Below, one piece after another: positions 24,713 through 37,754 of a stretch of DNA of 64,000 bases. The stretch spans positions 1,505,001 to 1,569,000 of the forward strand of contig QVRM01002755.1 of the NCBI GenBank assembly GCA_003439945.1. Reading direction: 5' to 3'. The notes under the pieces are model-generated. The model was not told the DNA's origin and searched no databases. It saw only the letters and a list, made by a program, of their open reading frames with translations. The first letter of the stretch is position 1. Every line of letters begins with the position of its first letter. The stretch comes from Dermanyssus gallinae (taxonomy: Eukaryota; Arthropoda; Arachnida; Mesostigmata; Dermanyssidae). Position numbers and translations under genes: made by a program.

Positions 24713-25560
24713 CTGCTCCTACTTGAACCTCATCAGTACACTTTATGTGGCTCTGGAGACGTATAGATGCGCGTCCGGCAATACACGTCGTACACGTCAC
24801 TATTATTGGTTTTTCGTGCCGTCCAGGTGCGTAGCCACCATCCGGCGATGAATATCCGCAAACTTGTGAGCATGATCGTCCTAAAGAGCGTTGCATGGCA
24901 ATTGGAGTAGTTCGTTTGATGTCCACTATAACTATTCCGTTGTGTGTTGTTTCGTCGCAATTATTGCAACAAGTGAGACGACGAAATACGTATTGATTTA
25001 TTGCGTGAAGTGAGACCGCATGCGGGCGCTAGCGCGAGCAGCTATATTTTTGTGCAATACACGCATTTAGGAAAAACGCCATTAGGGCTCGTTGCAATCA
25101 TAATTTTATGTGGCCAGTACAACACCTTTCTGATGCTGCTGCTAACACGTGTACTGCGTTGAATAGGTAGGTACACGTATTATCATAAATCGCCGGGCTT
25201 TGGAATACTTGACATAAAAAATGAGCATATCGGAAAGTACAAACCTGTACAACTTGTACCTGTTGCGCTGCATATTGATGTCACTGCTCTGCAGCGATAC
25301 CACACGGTTGTGTCTAAAGCCAGATTGTTGAAGAGGCGGTACGTGTTGTTTACTATGTTGCGGTCTGCGATTGGAGCGGTGCTGGCATGTTGAGTCGCGC
25401 TGATCATGTCCGCACCCCTGCACGCACCCATGTAAAAACCACTCGGACATGTTTAGCAAATTGCGACAGCTCGAATGCGTCATGTCGGGTGTGTCGACTC
25501 CACGGGCTCAGGAGTTCTGTCCGGTTTGACGCCACTAGACGTTGCAGAATGAAGTCAAAA
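24713..25560. other. Unassigned; possible N-terminal mariner debris near 24.8-24.9 kb
   Basis: Apart from the ADIHRRM-like stretch no motif is visible. Minus-strand frames at 24.7-25.5 kb overlap each other and look like chance. Confidence 0.3.
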
Positions 25561-25562
25561 AG

Positions 25563-26344
25563 GAAAACAACAACACCACCACCATCAACAACAACAGCAA
25601 CAACAATAGAAACGGAAACAACAACATGAGCACCAGCAACAACAACAACAACAACAACAACGACATAAACAACGCTGCCACAGCATCAAGGCAAAACCTC
25701 GAAGGGGTGACTGAGTTGCTACCCCTGCCCTTCTGCTTCTCGGCTGCACCGACGGTGTCGGCGGAGTGACATCTCACTTAGATCACAGCACCCCCCGTTG
25801 GAGACTCTGAGCGACGATCCATCAAGCAAATAATATGGTACCACACGCGTCGGTCGTCGTCGTCGTCATCGTATGGCTTCGAGAGTACTCTTCGAACGTT
25901 TTTCCGCGTTTCTCTACCTTCTGCACCGCTCTATGTGTGGTGCCACGTTGTTCTTTTCCACGTTCCCATGGTCGGTTCTCGAGATTTTCTCTTTCTGCTT
26001 CTTCTTCCTTTTGTCGTTGTTCCACTCTGGCTTTGTGCTCTCTCTCTCTCTCCCTCTCCCGTTGCTCTCAGTGCCGCCAGGGGTCTGTATGCTTCCCGTT
26101 CAGCCGAGCTTTCCGACGCCGCATCCTAGTTTCGTGATGGTCGGTCTCCGACTTTCAATAGACGTTGTGCGACGCATATCCTGGCTTTCCTGTCTCTCTC
26201 TCTCTCTCGCACCCTCACGCTCGCCCTGTCTCGTTCGTTCTCGCTTTCTTAGCCGTCGTCTTTTCCTCTGGCATCGCGGTGTGCATCGGCTTGCATTGCA
26301 CTCTGTTCAAGCTCTGCAGAAAACTATTCAAGCACAACGGGCTG

Positions 26345-26375
<31 letters not shown>

Positions 26376-26660
26376 ATTGTTGATGTTGCTGTTGTTGTTA
26401 TTGTTGATGTTGTTGTTGTTGTCGCTACATCAAGGTATCGTACATCGCGTACACGTTGAGGTATCTCAAATCAGAGTGTGGAAGAGCCGGAAAGAAAGAG
26501 AGGAAGAGCGCAACAACACAGGTAGAAGGTATAGAAAACGAAAGAAAAAGAAAAAAGGAGCTACGAGATTCTGCAGCCCGATCTACCGCCATCTATCGCT
26601 TGCCGTTGGCTGTATTATGTCAAATAAACACAGACGCTGATGCATGGCCCCGCTAGTGAC
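25563..26660. other. GC-moderate block bounded by (AAC)n and (GTT)n
   Basis: AAC repeats at 25565-25665 and GTT repeats at 26346-26432, with CT-rich tracts (26038-26062, 26190-26212) between. A 255-codon plus-strand frame (25873-26640) covers the CT/GTT tracts; its Leu-, Ser- and Phe-rich content follows from them. A Lys/Arg-rich stretch follows at about 26480-26560. No domain is recognised; it could be a UTR or promoter region of a host gene. Confidence 0.3.
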
Positions 26661-29600
26661 GCAACGGCGAGGACAATGACGTCGACGAAAACGTTGCAAA
26701 CTTTTGACGACGGCAACAATACACACGGTCCCTTCTCAATCTCTCTCTCTTTCTCGCGCGCGCGCACGTTTCTTTGATTCTCTTGTCTCGTAGCAGTTCC
26801 TCGTCACTCTAATCTTTAGAGGCCTTCCTCCTTAGTTCGGGCTCGACGCCGGCGTGACTTTCTTTGAAATGGGGTGTCCGAATGGTGTGTTGGATTGATG
26901 GGGTGTACACCTTGATTACCTTGGGCTCTGTGATGCCATGACGACGACGACGGCCACAACAACAACAACAACAACAACGGTTGCTTGCGAGAGCCACTCA
27001 GCGCTTTGTTGACGTCGTGTTTGGTCGCATTTCGTGTTTGCGTGGCTAGCCTTGAAACCGCCATGAAATCCTAAAAAAAAACACTTTGAAACGGTCCGCC
27101 TCTTTCATTGTGTGCCGAGCTAAAATGTGCTAACGGGGATCGCTTCGGTAACACCCGCTGACGGCGGGTGGCGTCGGATGAGGTATATTCCTCTTGCTGT
27201 CTATTAATGTTTAGGCTCCTATTTCTACTGGTATGGTGCTAATCTTGCTTCACTAGTTGTTAATGAAAAGAAACCTGATGACTAGTCGCTCACAGCGAAC
27301 GTATTCATAGGCAATGAAGGTTCAAAGTATTTCAAGACATTGAGGAGCCTCTATTGATTTAAAGCAAAAGCTGTCATGAAGTTACACAACTCTCAAATAG
27401 GTGCTGGCGTCCACAGTGTGCAATACATCTCTAGGCGCTAGGTTTGCCATAGCCCCGTGTGATACAAGTCAATAAGGACGGCCTAATTAGACAAGACTGA
27501 AATATAAGCGCCAATATTTCAACTGCTTGGATATCCATATTTTCTCGACGGAAAAAGACCTTACCCACCGATATATCAATGTCACATATTTTGCTTCCAT
27601 GTCACCCGTACGAAGCACGATTTGCGAGCTGGTTCTTCTCAAAGATGTTGTTTGAGCTGCGGCAATGAACTGGATGGCCTCCCGAATAACACTAGTATTA
27701 CGCAAGTACCTTTTTTTTCTGTGAGACCATCTTCGCCGGACGGCAAATTTATTTAAATTCAGTAATTACTCATTAAGCTTAAAATTTCCAATAGTACACA
27801 TTTCCAACAATATTATAGCAATTAAGGGCAGAAAAGGCTATCGCCCGTATCTGCAAGGCTACCCGCGCGTCTTCTGACTTGCTAGAAACGTCGCGCTAGG
27901 TTAGCAATCTCAATCTACTCACCAAGGGAAAACGATCCGAGTCTGACTCCTTGACGTAAAGCCATAAAGACGACAAAGCGACAGTAACTGCCACGAATAC
28001 TTGGCCTCTATAAGCGTGCTTAGCTTACGTACGGCATACATATAACGTAGTTTTCAGTCCTCTTCTCCAGGCACAAATTATAACGCTAGCCTTGTGCTGA
28101 AACCATGCACAGAAGCCTTAAAAGAAGCAATGGCTTTCCTCGTCGCGTGCCGAGATATCATTAGGCACCCACCCTCATCCCTCAGTCTAGTGAAGCATCT
28201 CGACGACCTCACTTTTTAGGTGGGATTCTGGGTGTAGCTTAGTTGCATGCTCATGTTTTAGTCATGTAGTCTTACATGTAGTTTTCTGTCCAACATTCCC
28301 ATTTACCCGTCCGTGTATACAAAGTAGCCAAGCTCACAATGTGTAGTCCCTAATAGTGAATCGAAACCGAAGCTGCAACAGAACCCAAAGCACCAGTGCT
28401 GTTGATGATCTCATATGCGCATTTTCTAGATTGGCCGTTTGTAGTTATTGAATTACTTCAACTGTTTATGTGTTTATATTATAATGCATATGTTCATAGA
28501 TATGTGCTATTTGCCTGTTAAGTTTCTTTAATTAGTACAATTGTGATAAGTGAAAGTCTGCTTGATTTTCATTGTACACTTGCTCAGCCCATGGCGCCCA
28601 GAATGGGAGCCGCGTGCTCCATAAAGACAACCAACGACTGGCGTTTCACCTGCCGTGGCGAACCAGTGAGTTCTCTTCTTCTTCTGATGGGTTCTACGGT
28701 CTCCATTGCGATAGACACGAAAAAGGATCTCATAGCTAGAATACACACTCAAACTATCTACAAATTCTCATGGTTTTGCAACTCACTCTGCATGAGCCGT
28801 GCATGAGACCGTTACGTCCCACGCTAAGCATTTTCTATATGCCAATCATAGGATCACCAGGCCTAGCTTTGCTAGTAGCTGCACAGCTTCTTGAATGGCA
28901 CACCGGCCCTTCTGAGAGCTCTTTACATTGCGCTTTGGCTTTTCAGGTAACTCAGTGGGTGTCCACAAAGTTTACCTAAGAATAGCTCGCAGGCCGGGGC
29001 ACCTATACTCAACGCAGACGCCCTTCGAAAAAAATTAGGGTCCAGCATGGTGTTGAGCTGAGGTGAGGGCAGAGCCTTGAGCTCGGTCTCTTGGTTATTC
29101 GAGGGCTGAACGTATCTGACCGATTGTCTGCTTACATATTTATCTAACGCATGCTAATTAGAACCTTCTTCTAGGAGACCCAGACGGACGCGCCAGAGGG
29201 CACGCTTTTGATGGCATGATCTGCTTTGATTAGCTTGTTATTATTATAAATAAACATTTCTGTATAAGCCGTCGTGTAAACATTAATTTGGCAAGTGTGC
29301 GGCCCGTTTCTCAGGAAAAACACGTTGCCTTGCCTGTGTTGCCTTTTTCTACGCTTTGCGTGTGCAGAAATACATTATTTGAAGTACTATTGTAGCAATA
29401 TTGACTACCTTATAAATGTACATTCCAAGTCAGTAGTCACTTTGTGTGCTTCATTAGACTACAATCGGGATTCAACCCCAAGGTCTTCATTCTATACGCT
29501 ATATACATCTAGTTGGCCTTAGATTCAATTCTACTCCATACGGAATGGATATAAAAACTTTAAGTAGAACAAAACAAAAACAAAGTATTTATTTAGCAAG

Positions 29601-30080
29601 ATTTCCTCTAGTCATTAAATTATTATTAAAAATGTTTGTTGTTTATTCAAATAAATTACTATACACGTGTTCTATAGTATTATTAATATTACTACTCCTT
29701 TGATTAATTTATTTTTCTTTTCCTTTCGACGCAACGAGCACAAGACCTTCGTTCAAGCCCATGCCTTGCAGTACAGAGGCTGTATACTTTCGAGTGTATA
29801 TGCAAGTACTCATGAATAAAGCTATGTGTTTCATTTCGCTCTTTCTCTCACGGCAATCGGCCTTTGAGGAACTTATTCCCGATGATTCGGTGCATGCGTG
29901 TTAGTAACCTCATCCCAAATGCCGCTCATTATGGACTGCTACAGCATACCAGCCATCAGTCATAGGCAGACAATGCATTATCGTTTTGTATATTGAAAGA
30001 TTAACTGCTTCAATGCATGATGCACACAGTAGTTGCAAAAGCCACGGTAGCTGGAACCTCGTGGCCTTTCAGGAGCGCCG
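26661..30080. other. No recognisable gene
   Basis: A short CT/CG tract near 26738-26766 and (CAA)n at 26955-26978. The rest, to 30 kb, is stop-dense with several poly(A)-signal-like strings but no coding or repeat family that I could identify. Confidence 0.4.
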
Positions 30081-30081
30081 C

Positions 30082-30112
30082 TATAAGAGTTTGACATGTC
30101 AGGGAGTCAGCT
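30082..30112 (+). promoter_or_regulatory. Candidate TATA/initiator core promoter
   Basis: TATAAGA at 30082-30088 in a CGCTATAAGAG context is followed, 27 bp from the start of the box, by GTCAGCTT, which resembles an arthropod initiator. No coding sequence follows (the first ATG reads Met-Ala-Arg-stop), so it could serve a non-coding RNA, an LTR or a distant exon, or be chance. Confidence 0.2.
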
Positions 30113-30345
30113 TTGCTAGTGCGGTGTAGATAGATTGTTGAAGCTAGTCACGATGGCGCGTTAGTAGTTGCGCGAGTGGGTACTTAAGCGAGTTACGGCT
30201 GTACCATTCTTTTATTATCAGAGAGTAATCATTTTGTCCAGTTTCTAGGATGGCCCGGTTAGACTGTTTCCCATAGCGGGTTCCACTTGTTTAAGGTATA
30301 TTTTCTGTCGGTTAGTACGTATCAGAACTTTTAGATCCGCTCTTG

Positions 30346-30350
<5 letters not shown>

Positions 30351-30380
<30 letters not shown>
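30351..30380. repeat. (TA)n microsatellite
   Basis: Uninterrupted TA run. Confidence 0.9.
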
Positions 30381-30385
<5 letters not shown>

Positions 30386-30865
30386 TTAAAGTCGGACTTT
30401 TTTGCACGTACGTCATGAAAAAGTCTGGTTTGTCTGCACAGCTAGCCTGACGCGGCCACAACGAGACCAATTATAACACTTCTCTCGCATTCTCTCCATT
30501 TGTATTTTTGTTCTTTTCCATTATAGTTTGCAATAGCGCAATAATACATCAAACTTTATTAACCAATGCTTGGTACGTTTAGTACATAACAATAATTATG
30601 TTAAATTGTCCAACGCAACCGGGCTTGAGAAAGTTGTTGGTAGAACAATCGAATTATTTTACCTATCACCGCAAATACTACAATTACAATTTTTCAGCGC
30701 TTTACGGAAGCATGCACGGAAGCATACAGACCTTGTGGCGAAATGCGCCGTGCATCCCGATGCGTAGAATGCGCTGCCGATATTTCCAGCCCTTTCAAGT
30801 CTCCAAAAGAAGAGTTTTCGTTTCCTAGAACTCGGCACAGATGGCCGATATCTTCGTTTCTCATT

Positions 30866-31480
30866 TTAAATTATGTTCCGCATATGCCTGTGTTCGTGGG
30901 AGATTTTAGGTACGCTAGAAGTATTTCGTGAAGAGCAAAGTCTCTGCCACGGTGTACACCCGGCGGTTACGTATGACTGGTCATGTAGACGCTTCGAGCG
31001 CGCCTGAAGAAAACTGCCTTGAGGCAGTCTAGCTTGACAAGGCTTAGTCAGATACAGCCCTATTACTGGTATCCCATAGCTGGTCATAGGTACAATTTTA
31101 ATACCAGAAAGCTCAAAAGCGCCGGATAACGACTGCTTGTGAGGACTCGAAATACTGTGGAATACCAGAAGCCCCTGTCGAATCCGCGGATTGTCGGATA
31201 TAATGAAACTCACCCTTGTGGTCGATAGGTCCGCGCCTAAATACGAGAGGTGATTGACAAACCCGATTGGATTCGAACGACGTGCAGCTTCCGTAGCCAA
31301 TTGTCCACCTTGCCGAACTTTCATTGCCTCTCTTACCTCCACATTGACGACAAGATAATTGGCTTCCACATACTTCCGCAGAGTAGCGGCTGACTGTTTA
31401 AATGGGAAATCTTTTTTATTAGAGGACCAGATCGTTCGCGTAGAGTATAAGGTTTACATCATTATGACAAATTGTGAGTG
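30866..31480 (-). pseudogene. Antisense F1 LINE relic (RT palm to thumb)
   Basis: Minus-strand reading begins with NLILYANDLVL: the RT box Tyr-Ala-Asp-Asp is here Tyr-Ala-Asn-Asp (31431-31442). It continues, after a stop and frame change, as the 167-codon frame 31369-30866 with VREAMKVRQGGQLATEA, FVNHLSYLGADLS and VPMTSYGIPVIGLYL. These align with KTEAMKFRRGGRLAASD, YVNNFKYLWVILP and APVAFYGIQVIWDYL of the 5.3-kb copy. The mutated catalytic box and stops make it dead. The C-terminal Cys/His part is absent. Confidence 0.8.
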
Positions 31481-34120
31481 CTGCCGGGAGGTAGGAAATT
31501 AAAACTGAGAAAAATGGCGTGCTGAGATTATCCCGTTGAGCAACCCTGATAATTTGCATAATTTGGGTGCGTGCTCGGAAATGGTGATGGGAGATGTCAA
31601 ACGCTTGAAATCAACAAATACGGAGAACGCTGGCAGTTGTGATTGTACAGGTTTGTATATCGGTAATTTAGGAGCGCAGCACAAGCCGCTATTATTGATT
31701 TATCGCGTCAAAATCCATATTGATCAATTGGAAACGTGCCCGTAGAAACCTCTGAAATTACACCCAGTTTTATTTTGTGCCAGGCTAACGGCAACGATGC
31801 TTGCTGGAAGACCGCATTAAATCGGGCTTGGAGCGCAGAGCTCAGAAGCAACGATTGACACAGGTGCTTGTTACGAACCGTAACTGTTGGGACGGTTGGG
31901 AAAACTATAGATATCTGAACATGCCAGTTTATGCTGCCTCTCTAGGCACCTCTGATATATACATGGGTATTAAGGTATGACTGTCTAGCGAATAATAAAT
32001 CCATCCGACTAAGCCATGACGAAAACACTGCACGACTGTCACTCGTAAGCCACTTATACGGACTGAGCAAGTCATTTTAGATTATGCATTGCCCTTCCAT
32101 AAGGCGTACCTCTGGGCCGTTTGTCGAATGATTTGCTCATACTCCCTATTCTAAAAGTGGTGTGGTGTCAGTCTTTTGAAGCCATGAAACAATATAGGCC
32201 TGTAAAAGGTACTGTTTTGCAGCTCGAGTGGTTTGATTTATCCAGAACAGTCCTTGTTTTTCAGTGAGATCAAATGGAAAAACGAGTGAAAGCCACAACT
32301 TCTCAAAGGTAACTTTACTATAAATGAACCTTGCTCTGTGACATTCTTTATACGAATAGCAGAAGAGTCTGCCACAAAACTTAGAGATAAATGTGTCTTC
32401 GTGGTAAATCAATTAACTCTGGAATCGGAAAACAAATTAGTTGATTTGTTTTCCAAATTTGACTCGCGTTTTGCGCGACAAAAACGGTTGCTAAAACGTG
32501 CCCACATCTAGAAGTTTGGCTTTTGAGTTCTGAAATGGAAGAAGCATAGTTTGTTTGCCCGGAAAAAAAAATGTGGTGCGCATGCCCTAAAAGTTCTGCA
32601 TTTAATTCACTGCCTAGAGCGGACGGATTTTCCGACATCTAGGGATTGGCTTAATCATGCGAGTAGCAGAATTACACAGCAAAATGCCAGGCAAAATTTG
32701 ACTTTGGCAAAGGTTTGCCATGATTCACATCTTGGTCTATTCTAGTCACATACAGCTGGATCATCACACAGTATGTCTATATCAACCATGCACTTTGTAC
32801 TTGATGAGAATGGTGAGACAGGGTACAAAAGTTCGTTTACAGAATACGGCTTGACGTTAGGAGAAGTCGTATTATGGTTAGGACACGTCTAGGCGTAAAC
32901 GTGTTCCATATATAACACGATATTTGACGACTACGCTATTTATTTCGTGCCCTTTTTGGCTGGTCACGTAGCGTTCGGCGTCGCGTCGGACGTTCGAGAT
33001 TTGCGGAGTTTGCAAGTCGATTACCGACCCCATCCGCCGCGATCAACCAACCCCCGGCTCATGTCACAAGCGTGTCACCCAGTGGACGCTTTTGCGTAAT
33101 TGAATCTGCGCCAAGAAAGAAGAAGGAAATATCGAGGAAAAGAAAAACACGTTCGTGCGCATATTGAGAGGATTCCGATGGTTTCGAGTGGTGCCGAGGC
33201 ACGTTCGCACAACGGAAATCTTTACGATACGAGATCGAAATCGTCCTGAGACACTGGAGCGTCGTTGCGTTTACTGACCACGGCGGCCTGAGACGCACGC
33301 CGTGGGCTACACTCGACCGCCGCGAGCGGCTCGAATCATCATCGCACGCATCCCGCACCGTGACACTGCTTTTTCGGCTGGGCTTAGACTTCGTCTTCAA
33401 GCCCTCGTCGGTTTTCGCTCCACATACAATAGGTGCACATCTGCATTTTCCGGACAAGCGACGGGCCATCAGGGACCACAACCCCTAACAATAAGTAAAC
33501 TCAAAGCTTTGAAAAGCCAGAAACAAATATGGAAATCTCCTTTCGAGGTATCGGTGGCATTACGGAGAGAACGTTATGATCTTAAAAGTAACTGTCACGT
33601 GGACGATTGCACATCGTGGCATCTTTTAGTTAGAAGATGCGTAGAAAACTCACTGTAGTGCATTTAAATGAACCAAACGTCGGCTAGATGATGTCGTCCT
33701 TACTCTGCCCACGTGCACTATTCGAACGTTGGATGAGTTTCTCCAACGGCATGGCCAATGTTATATACTCCGCTCAGTCCGCTTAACGTTTACTAATATC
33801 CGACCAAAGTAGGCAGTGCATGTTCGAACATCCAGCTCCCATCGGCTTCTCCCGAGACACGCACGAGACAACCAGCATGGATGGATCTCCTACCTGCTTG
33901 GGCACATATAGCAGATACAAGGCAACGACTCTAGACAATTGCACGCGACCAGGCTCAGAATAGGGCCGATTCTACTAAAAACGTGTCTTGTCCTGCTTTG
34001 TTATCTCGCACGAGGCGAGATGAGCAGATGAGCGCAAATTCAATCTGTTTGTATGCGCCGTGTATGAACGGTTGTAAAAAAAGATGCACTGGTTTCCTCA
34101 CGCACACGTCTACCTGACAT
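31481..34120. other. No recognised gene
   Basis: 31.5-32.9 kb is AT-rich with nothing recognised. From 32.95 to 33.5 kb the sequence is CpG-rich; overlapping frames on both strands (33059-33481 minus, 33302-33658 plus) show no family resemblance. Confidence 0.35.
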
Positions 34121-34124
34121 GACG

Positions 34125-35100
34125 CGGTATGAGTCCGTCGAGCGAAACAGCCTCGACGGCGGCGGCGGCGGTTGCAGAAGCGGTAGCGGCAAACAAGCTG
34201 TACGGCCTAGGCCAGAGGACCCAGGCCCAGGTCGAGCGAGCGAGCGAGCAAGCGAATGCGCCAAGGCCGCGCTTTCGCCGCCCTAGTACAAAATTAAATG
34301 TACGACTTGGGCTAAAAATAAGAAACCAAGCCCCCCCCCCCCCGGCCGGGGGAGCAAATGGGCTTCGGCCTAGATTTGCCGCCTGCTGCTGCTGCTGCCG
34401 CCGCCGCCGCCGCCGCTATTGCTGCTGCCGCTGCTGTTGCTGCTGCCGTTCTCTATGTGCCGGTCGGTTGGAACTGCCGTCAGAGCATCCACCATGGGGT
34501 GGTTGTGGTGGCGCCACCAGTGCTAAGTAGAGGTAGTGGTAAAGGTCGTAGTCATAGTAATAGTAGTTGTTGTAGTCGTAGTAGTAGTTGTTGTAGTAGT
34601 AGTAGTAGTAGAAGTCCTAGTTGTAGCAGGAGTCTCGTTGTCGGAGGAGTACTTGCGAGCCACACTAGTCGCTTGTTTCTCCCCGCTAATGAACTTCCGC
34701 GCGAGGGGGCCGCCAAGGCGCAAGGGCGCGTTTGCAAAGGTGTACGCTCTCCTGCCTTCCTGCGGCTGTGGCGGTTAAGGCGAAGGAAGGCTACGGGGGC
34801 GTCGTCCGCTCGTTCTAGTGCCTGCGCGGCACGCAATCACCATGCAAATCAAGTCTGCACAGTCAGTTTCGCGAGCTTGGGTTGGCTCCTCGCCCTGGCG
34901 GTCGCGTTCATCGTCGTAGCGGGCCTCATCGTTGTTGTCGTCGTTATTGTTGTCGTTGTCGTCGTTATTGTTGTCAATGTCGTTGTTATTGTTGCCGTCG
35001 TCGTCGTCGTCGTTGTATCCTGCCCTGCCTTGACTTCTTCACTCCTTGTTCTCGCCTGGCACTGACAGCAGCGACCAAGAATGCTCCTCTTCCCCAGTTG
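34125..35100. other. GC-rich block of triplet repeats (GCG/CTG, GTA, GTC/GTT)
   Basis: GGC/GCG repeats near 34158, GAGC repeats near 34236, a C run at 34330-34343, CTG/CCG at 34382-34446, GTA/AGT at 34530-34618 and GTC/GTT at 34925-35017. Long frames here (up to 235 codons) are Ala-, Val-, Ser- or Cys-repeat artefacts. Could be a host gene's 5' region, unproven. Confidence 0.5.
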
Positions 35101-35194
35101 AGGTTGGTGATCGGCCTTGGCTCGCTGAGCCTTGTCTGACGGACAAGGCCCGCCTGCTCGCGGCGCAGGCTTCGAAAGGTCATTCATATGAGCT

Positions 35195-35243
<49 letters not shown>

Positions 35244-35250
35244 ATATATA
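35195..35250. repeat. (TA)n microsatellite
   Basis: TA run with one TTTA interruption. Confidence 0.9.
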
Positions 35251-35534
35251 CGTATGTGCGTCTAAATGTGAGTTCCGGGGCCCCGTTTTGGCGCACATAT
35301 ATAGCACGCTTGAGCGTGTTCTGTTGTCGCGTGTAAGCTTGTAGCGTGCTGTGGGCACGATGTGCTCGTCTTCACCGTCTCTCATTCTTTCAAAGCGCGT
35401 TCCACAACTTAACTCTCAGGTACGAGATGTTATTTTAAATAGATCTGCAGTGCAGCATCTGTGTGTCAGAGCAAACGACTGGTATAAGGCAGTCAAGCAA
35501 GTGATGCACCGCAATGAACCTACGTACAACCTGA

Positions 35535-35536
35535 GA

Positions 35537-35567
<31 letters not shown>

Positions 35568-35577
35568 TAATCAATAC

Positions 35578-35639
<62 letters not shown>
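35535..35639. repeat. Two (TA)n runs
   Basis: TA runs at 35535-35561 and 35583-35639, the second ending directly at the CAGGGTGTTGC start of the dispersed repeat. Confidence 0.9.
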
Positions 35640-35641
<2 letters not shown>

Positions 35642-36510
35642 GGTGTTGCAGGGATATTTGAAGCGCGATATACAAAATTGTAGAGCTCGTTAAAGCAAAT
35701 ATTTTTTTCAATGGAACATGGTCTCTGAGAAGTCTTGTTTCGGAGTGAGAGCGAAATTACTACAATTTGTGACACTAGTGTTTTTGCCCGACATAGGAGC
35801 ACAAAATGTGCTGTTGCGAGACAACCAGTCTTCCTAGACAGAAACTAAGCACACCATCGTGTTCGCTCCATCTGAAGAATATGCGAGGCCGGTCAGAAGA
35901 CGCGACATGGTCGCTTAGAAGAGAATTCGCCAAAAATAAAGTTCTTTATTAGCGTTCACGCCAAATACTTTAAAATCATAACCCTACAACCACTCACAGC
36001 GCTCCAGACGAACATATTCAGCCAATGCGCAATTCATGGCGATTATTTTGGTACCAAACATATGTCCATGCGAGCTGTGGTTGCGGAGTAATTACGATTT
36101 TTCGGCGGGATGTCCAGATGTCCAGACGGACGTAACCGGACCGCAATAAACTTCACCTGCGAGACATGCGTCCGATTGTCGTTGTCTCGTATCATTATGC
36201 CTATTACACCAAGGCAGCAGGCATCCCGATCGGTATCCCTGATAGACCAGGCCCACGGAATTAACCATCTCGATGCGGAGTCAGTGGCAGTCACCACTCA
36301 TACGTGTTAACAATCTGCTTTGAATGTCCACGTTAAGTGGACCACGGCAATAGTGCAATACTAAATCATCACCATATATAATCTATATCGTATGTCGCGC
36401 CTCCCACAATCAACTGACCAACAAATGATCACAATAGGGAGTTTACACATCTGACCAATTTTCGGTTAGCGAAGCAGGTGCTCGCAACACGCACAATGTG
36501 CGCGCATGTT
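35640..36510. repeat. Dispersed repeat (about 0.9 kb), copy 2
   Basis: Diverged relative of 21487-22450 (shared blocks listed there). It begins CAGGGTGTTGCAGGG immediately after a (TA)n run, a terminus style seen in TA-targeting DNA transposons, but the matching inverted terminus was not found. No open frame with a recognisable domain. Confidence 0.6.
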
Positions 36511-37687
36511 TTATGCATACTACAGTATGAGTAAAATAAATGTGATGGGATAATTCGCGTGCTTTACGGGGAGACACGTTGAAAAAGTCAGTTACTCCCG
36601 ACTCAAGTACTTAGTCCGGCAGTTGTTTAACCTTCTCATCATTTCGGAACAGAGGGAGATCTCGAGGCTATTAAAAACGCATCCAAAGCAGTGAAGATAA
36701 TCTATTCATCGGACGAAAATGTCTCGTTCTCCTGAGCCATCTTTTGAGCTTTTTAGGTATAGAAAGAAATCTCAAGGGACCAAACTTTTGCTACCGCGAC
36801 TACAAATGTGTGTGATGATAAAACATGACTTTTTAAGCGCCACAATCTCGACCACTGCAGTTGCAGCTTTTTGTACAGACGATCTAGAGGTGTGAAATCT
36901 TATGCTCCTGTGCTTGCTTAGCCGTTCTGTGTGTAGTCATTGATAAGAGCTTCTTTCAGAGCATTCCAAACAAAGTGTGGCTATTATATTTTCGTCAGAC
37001 AAAACAGTCTTTGCAAACAGCTTTGTTTACCGTGCATTTGACGGGTGCCGCTCACTGTTTTGACTGCTGTGACTCCACTCTTATGTATAGTGGATGTTCC
37101 AAGCCTCATCATGCCACGGTCATGATGTCGTCGAAGGTCTTTTGGATTGTGCTTAATGATTGACAAACACTGGTGCGAAATGTTCTTTGGTGTACGTCGT
37201 TGATCAATGGTCAGCAATCGCCACATCCTTTTTGCACATAGATTTTCAAATCTAATTTTTTGTGTAGTATACTATACATCCCGCCGCGGATACGATGGAT
37301 GCTATCAACCATTTCAGGCGACGTAATCCCAACGAGATATACGACACGCACTTTATCGTCGTTCGGTATCTAGTCACGTTCGAACTAATTAATTCAAATA
37401 TAGGCTGTGGCTCACCTTTTCTACAGCTGATAGAAGGCCATGAAAACTTTGTCTAACTTGCCTAAATTGGCCCAGCCGTCCACCTCTAGAAATAAAAATA
37501 CCTAATCACGGAACGGAATTTGTCTGTTTAAAACAGTGCGGACATGTCCAGTGCAAACGGCTTTCACGCGTAAACTAAGCGTCGTTTTTTGCCTGCAATA
37601 TAGTATGTAATAATGTGATGATGTGTCCTTTCTGGCTCACGTGCCACATACACAGGCACAGATCATTAGATAACGCCACTGCATGAA
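36511..37687. other. No recognisable gene
   Basis: Nothing recognised on either strand. Confidence 0.4.
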
Positions 37688-37688
37688 A

Positions 37689-37754
<66 letters not shown>

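Noticed and set aside
25873..26640. 255-codon plus-strand frame
   Set aside because: Its Leu-, Ser- and Phe-rich content follows from CT and GTT microsatellites; no domain or consistent codon signal.
30082..30330. Solo LTR of an LTR retrotransposon
   Set aside because: TATA-like and initiator-like strings are present, but no TG...CA termini, duplication or primer-binding site could be identified.
34358..35065. 235-codon plus-strand frame
   Set aside because: Ala, Val and Ser homopolymer tracts from triplet repeats; several competing frames are open.
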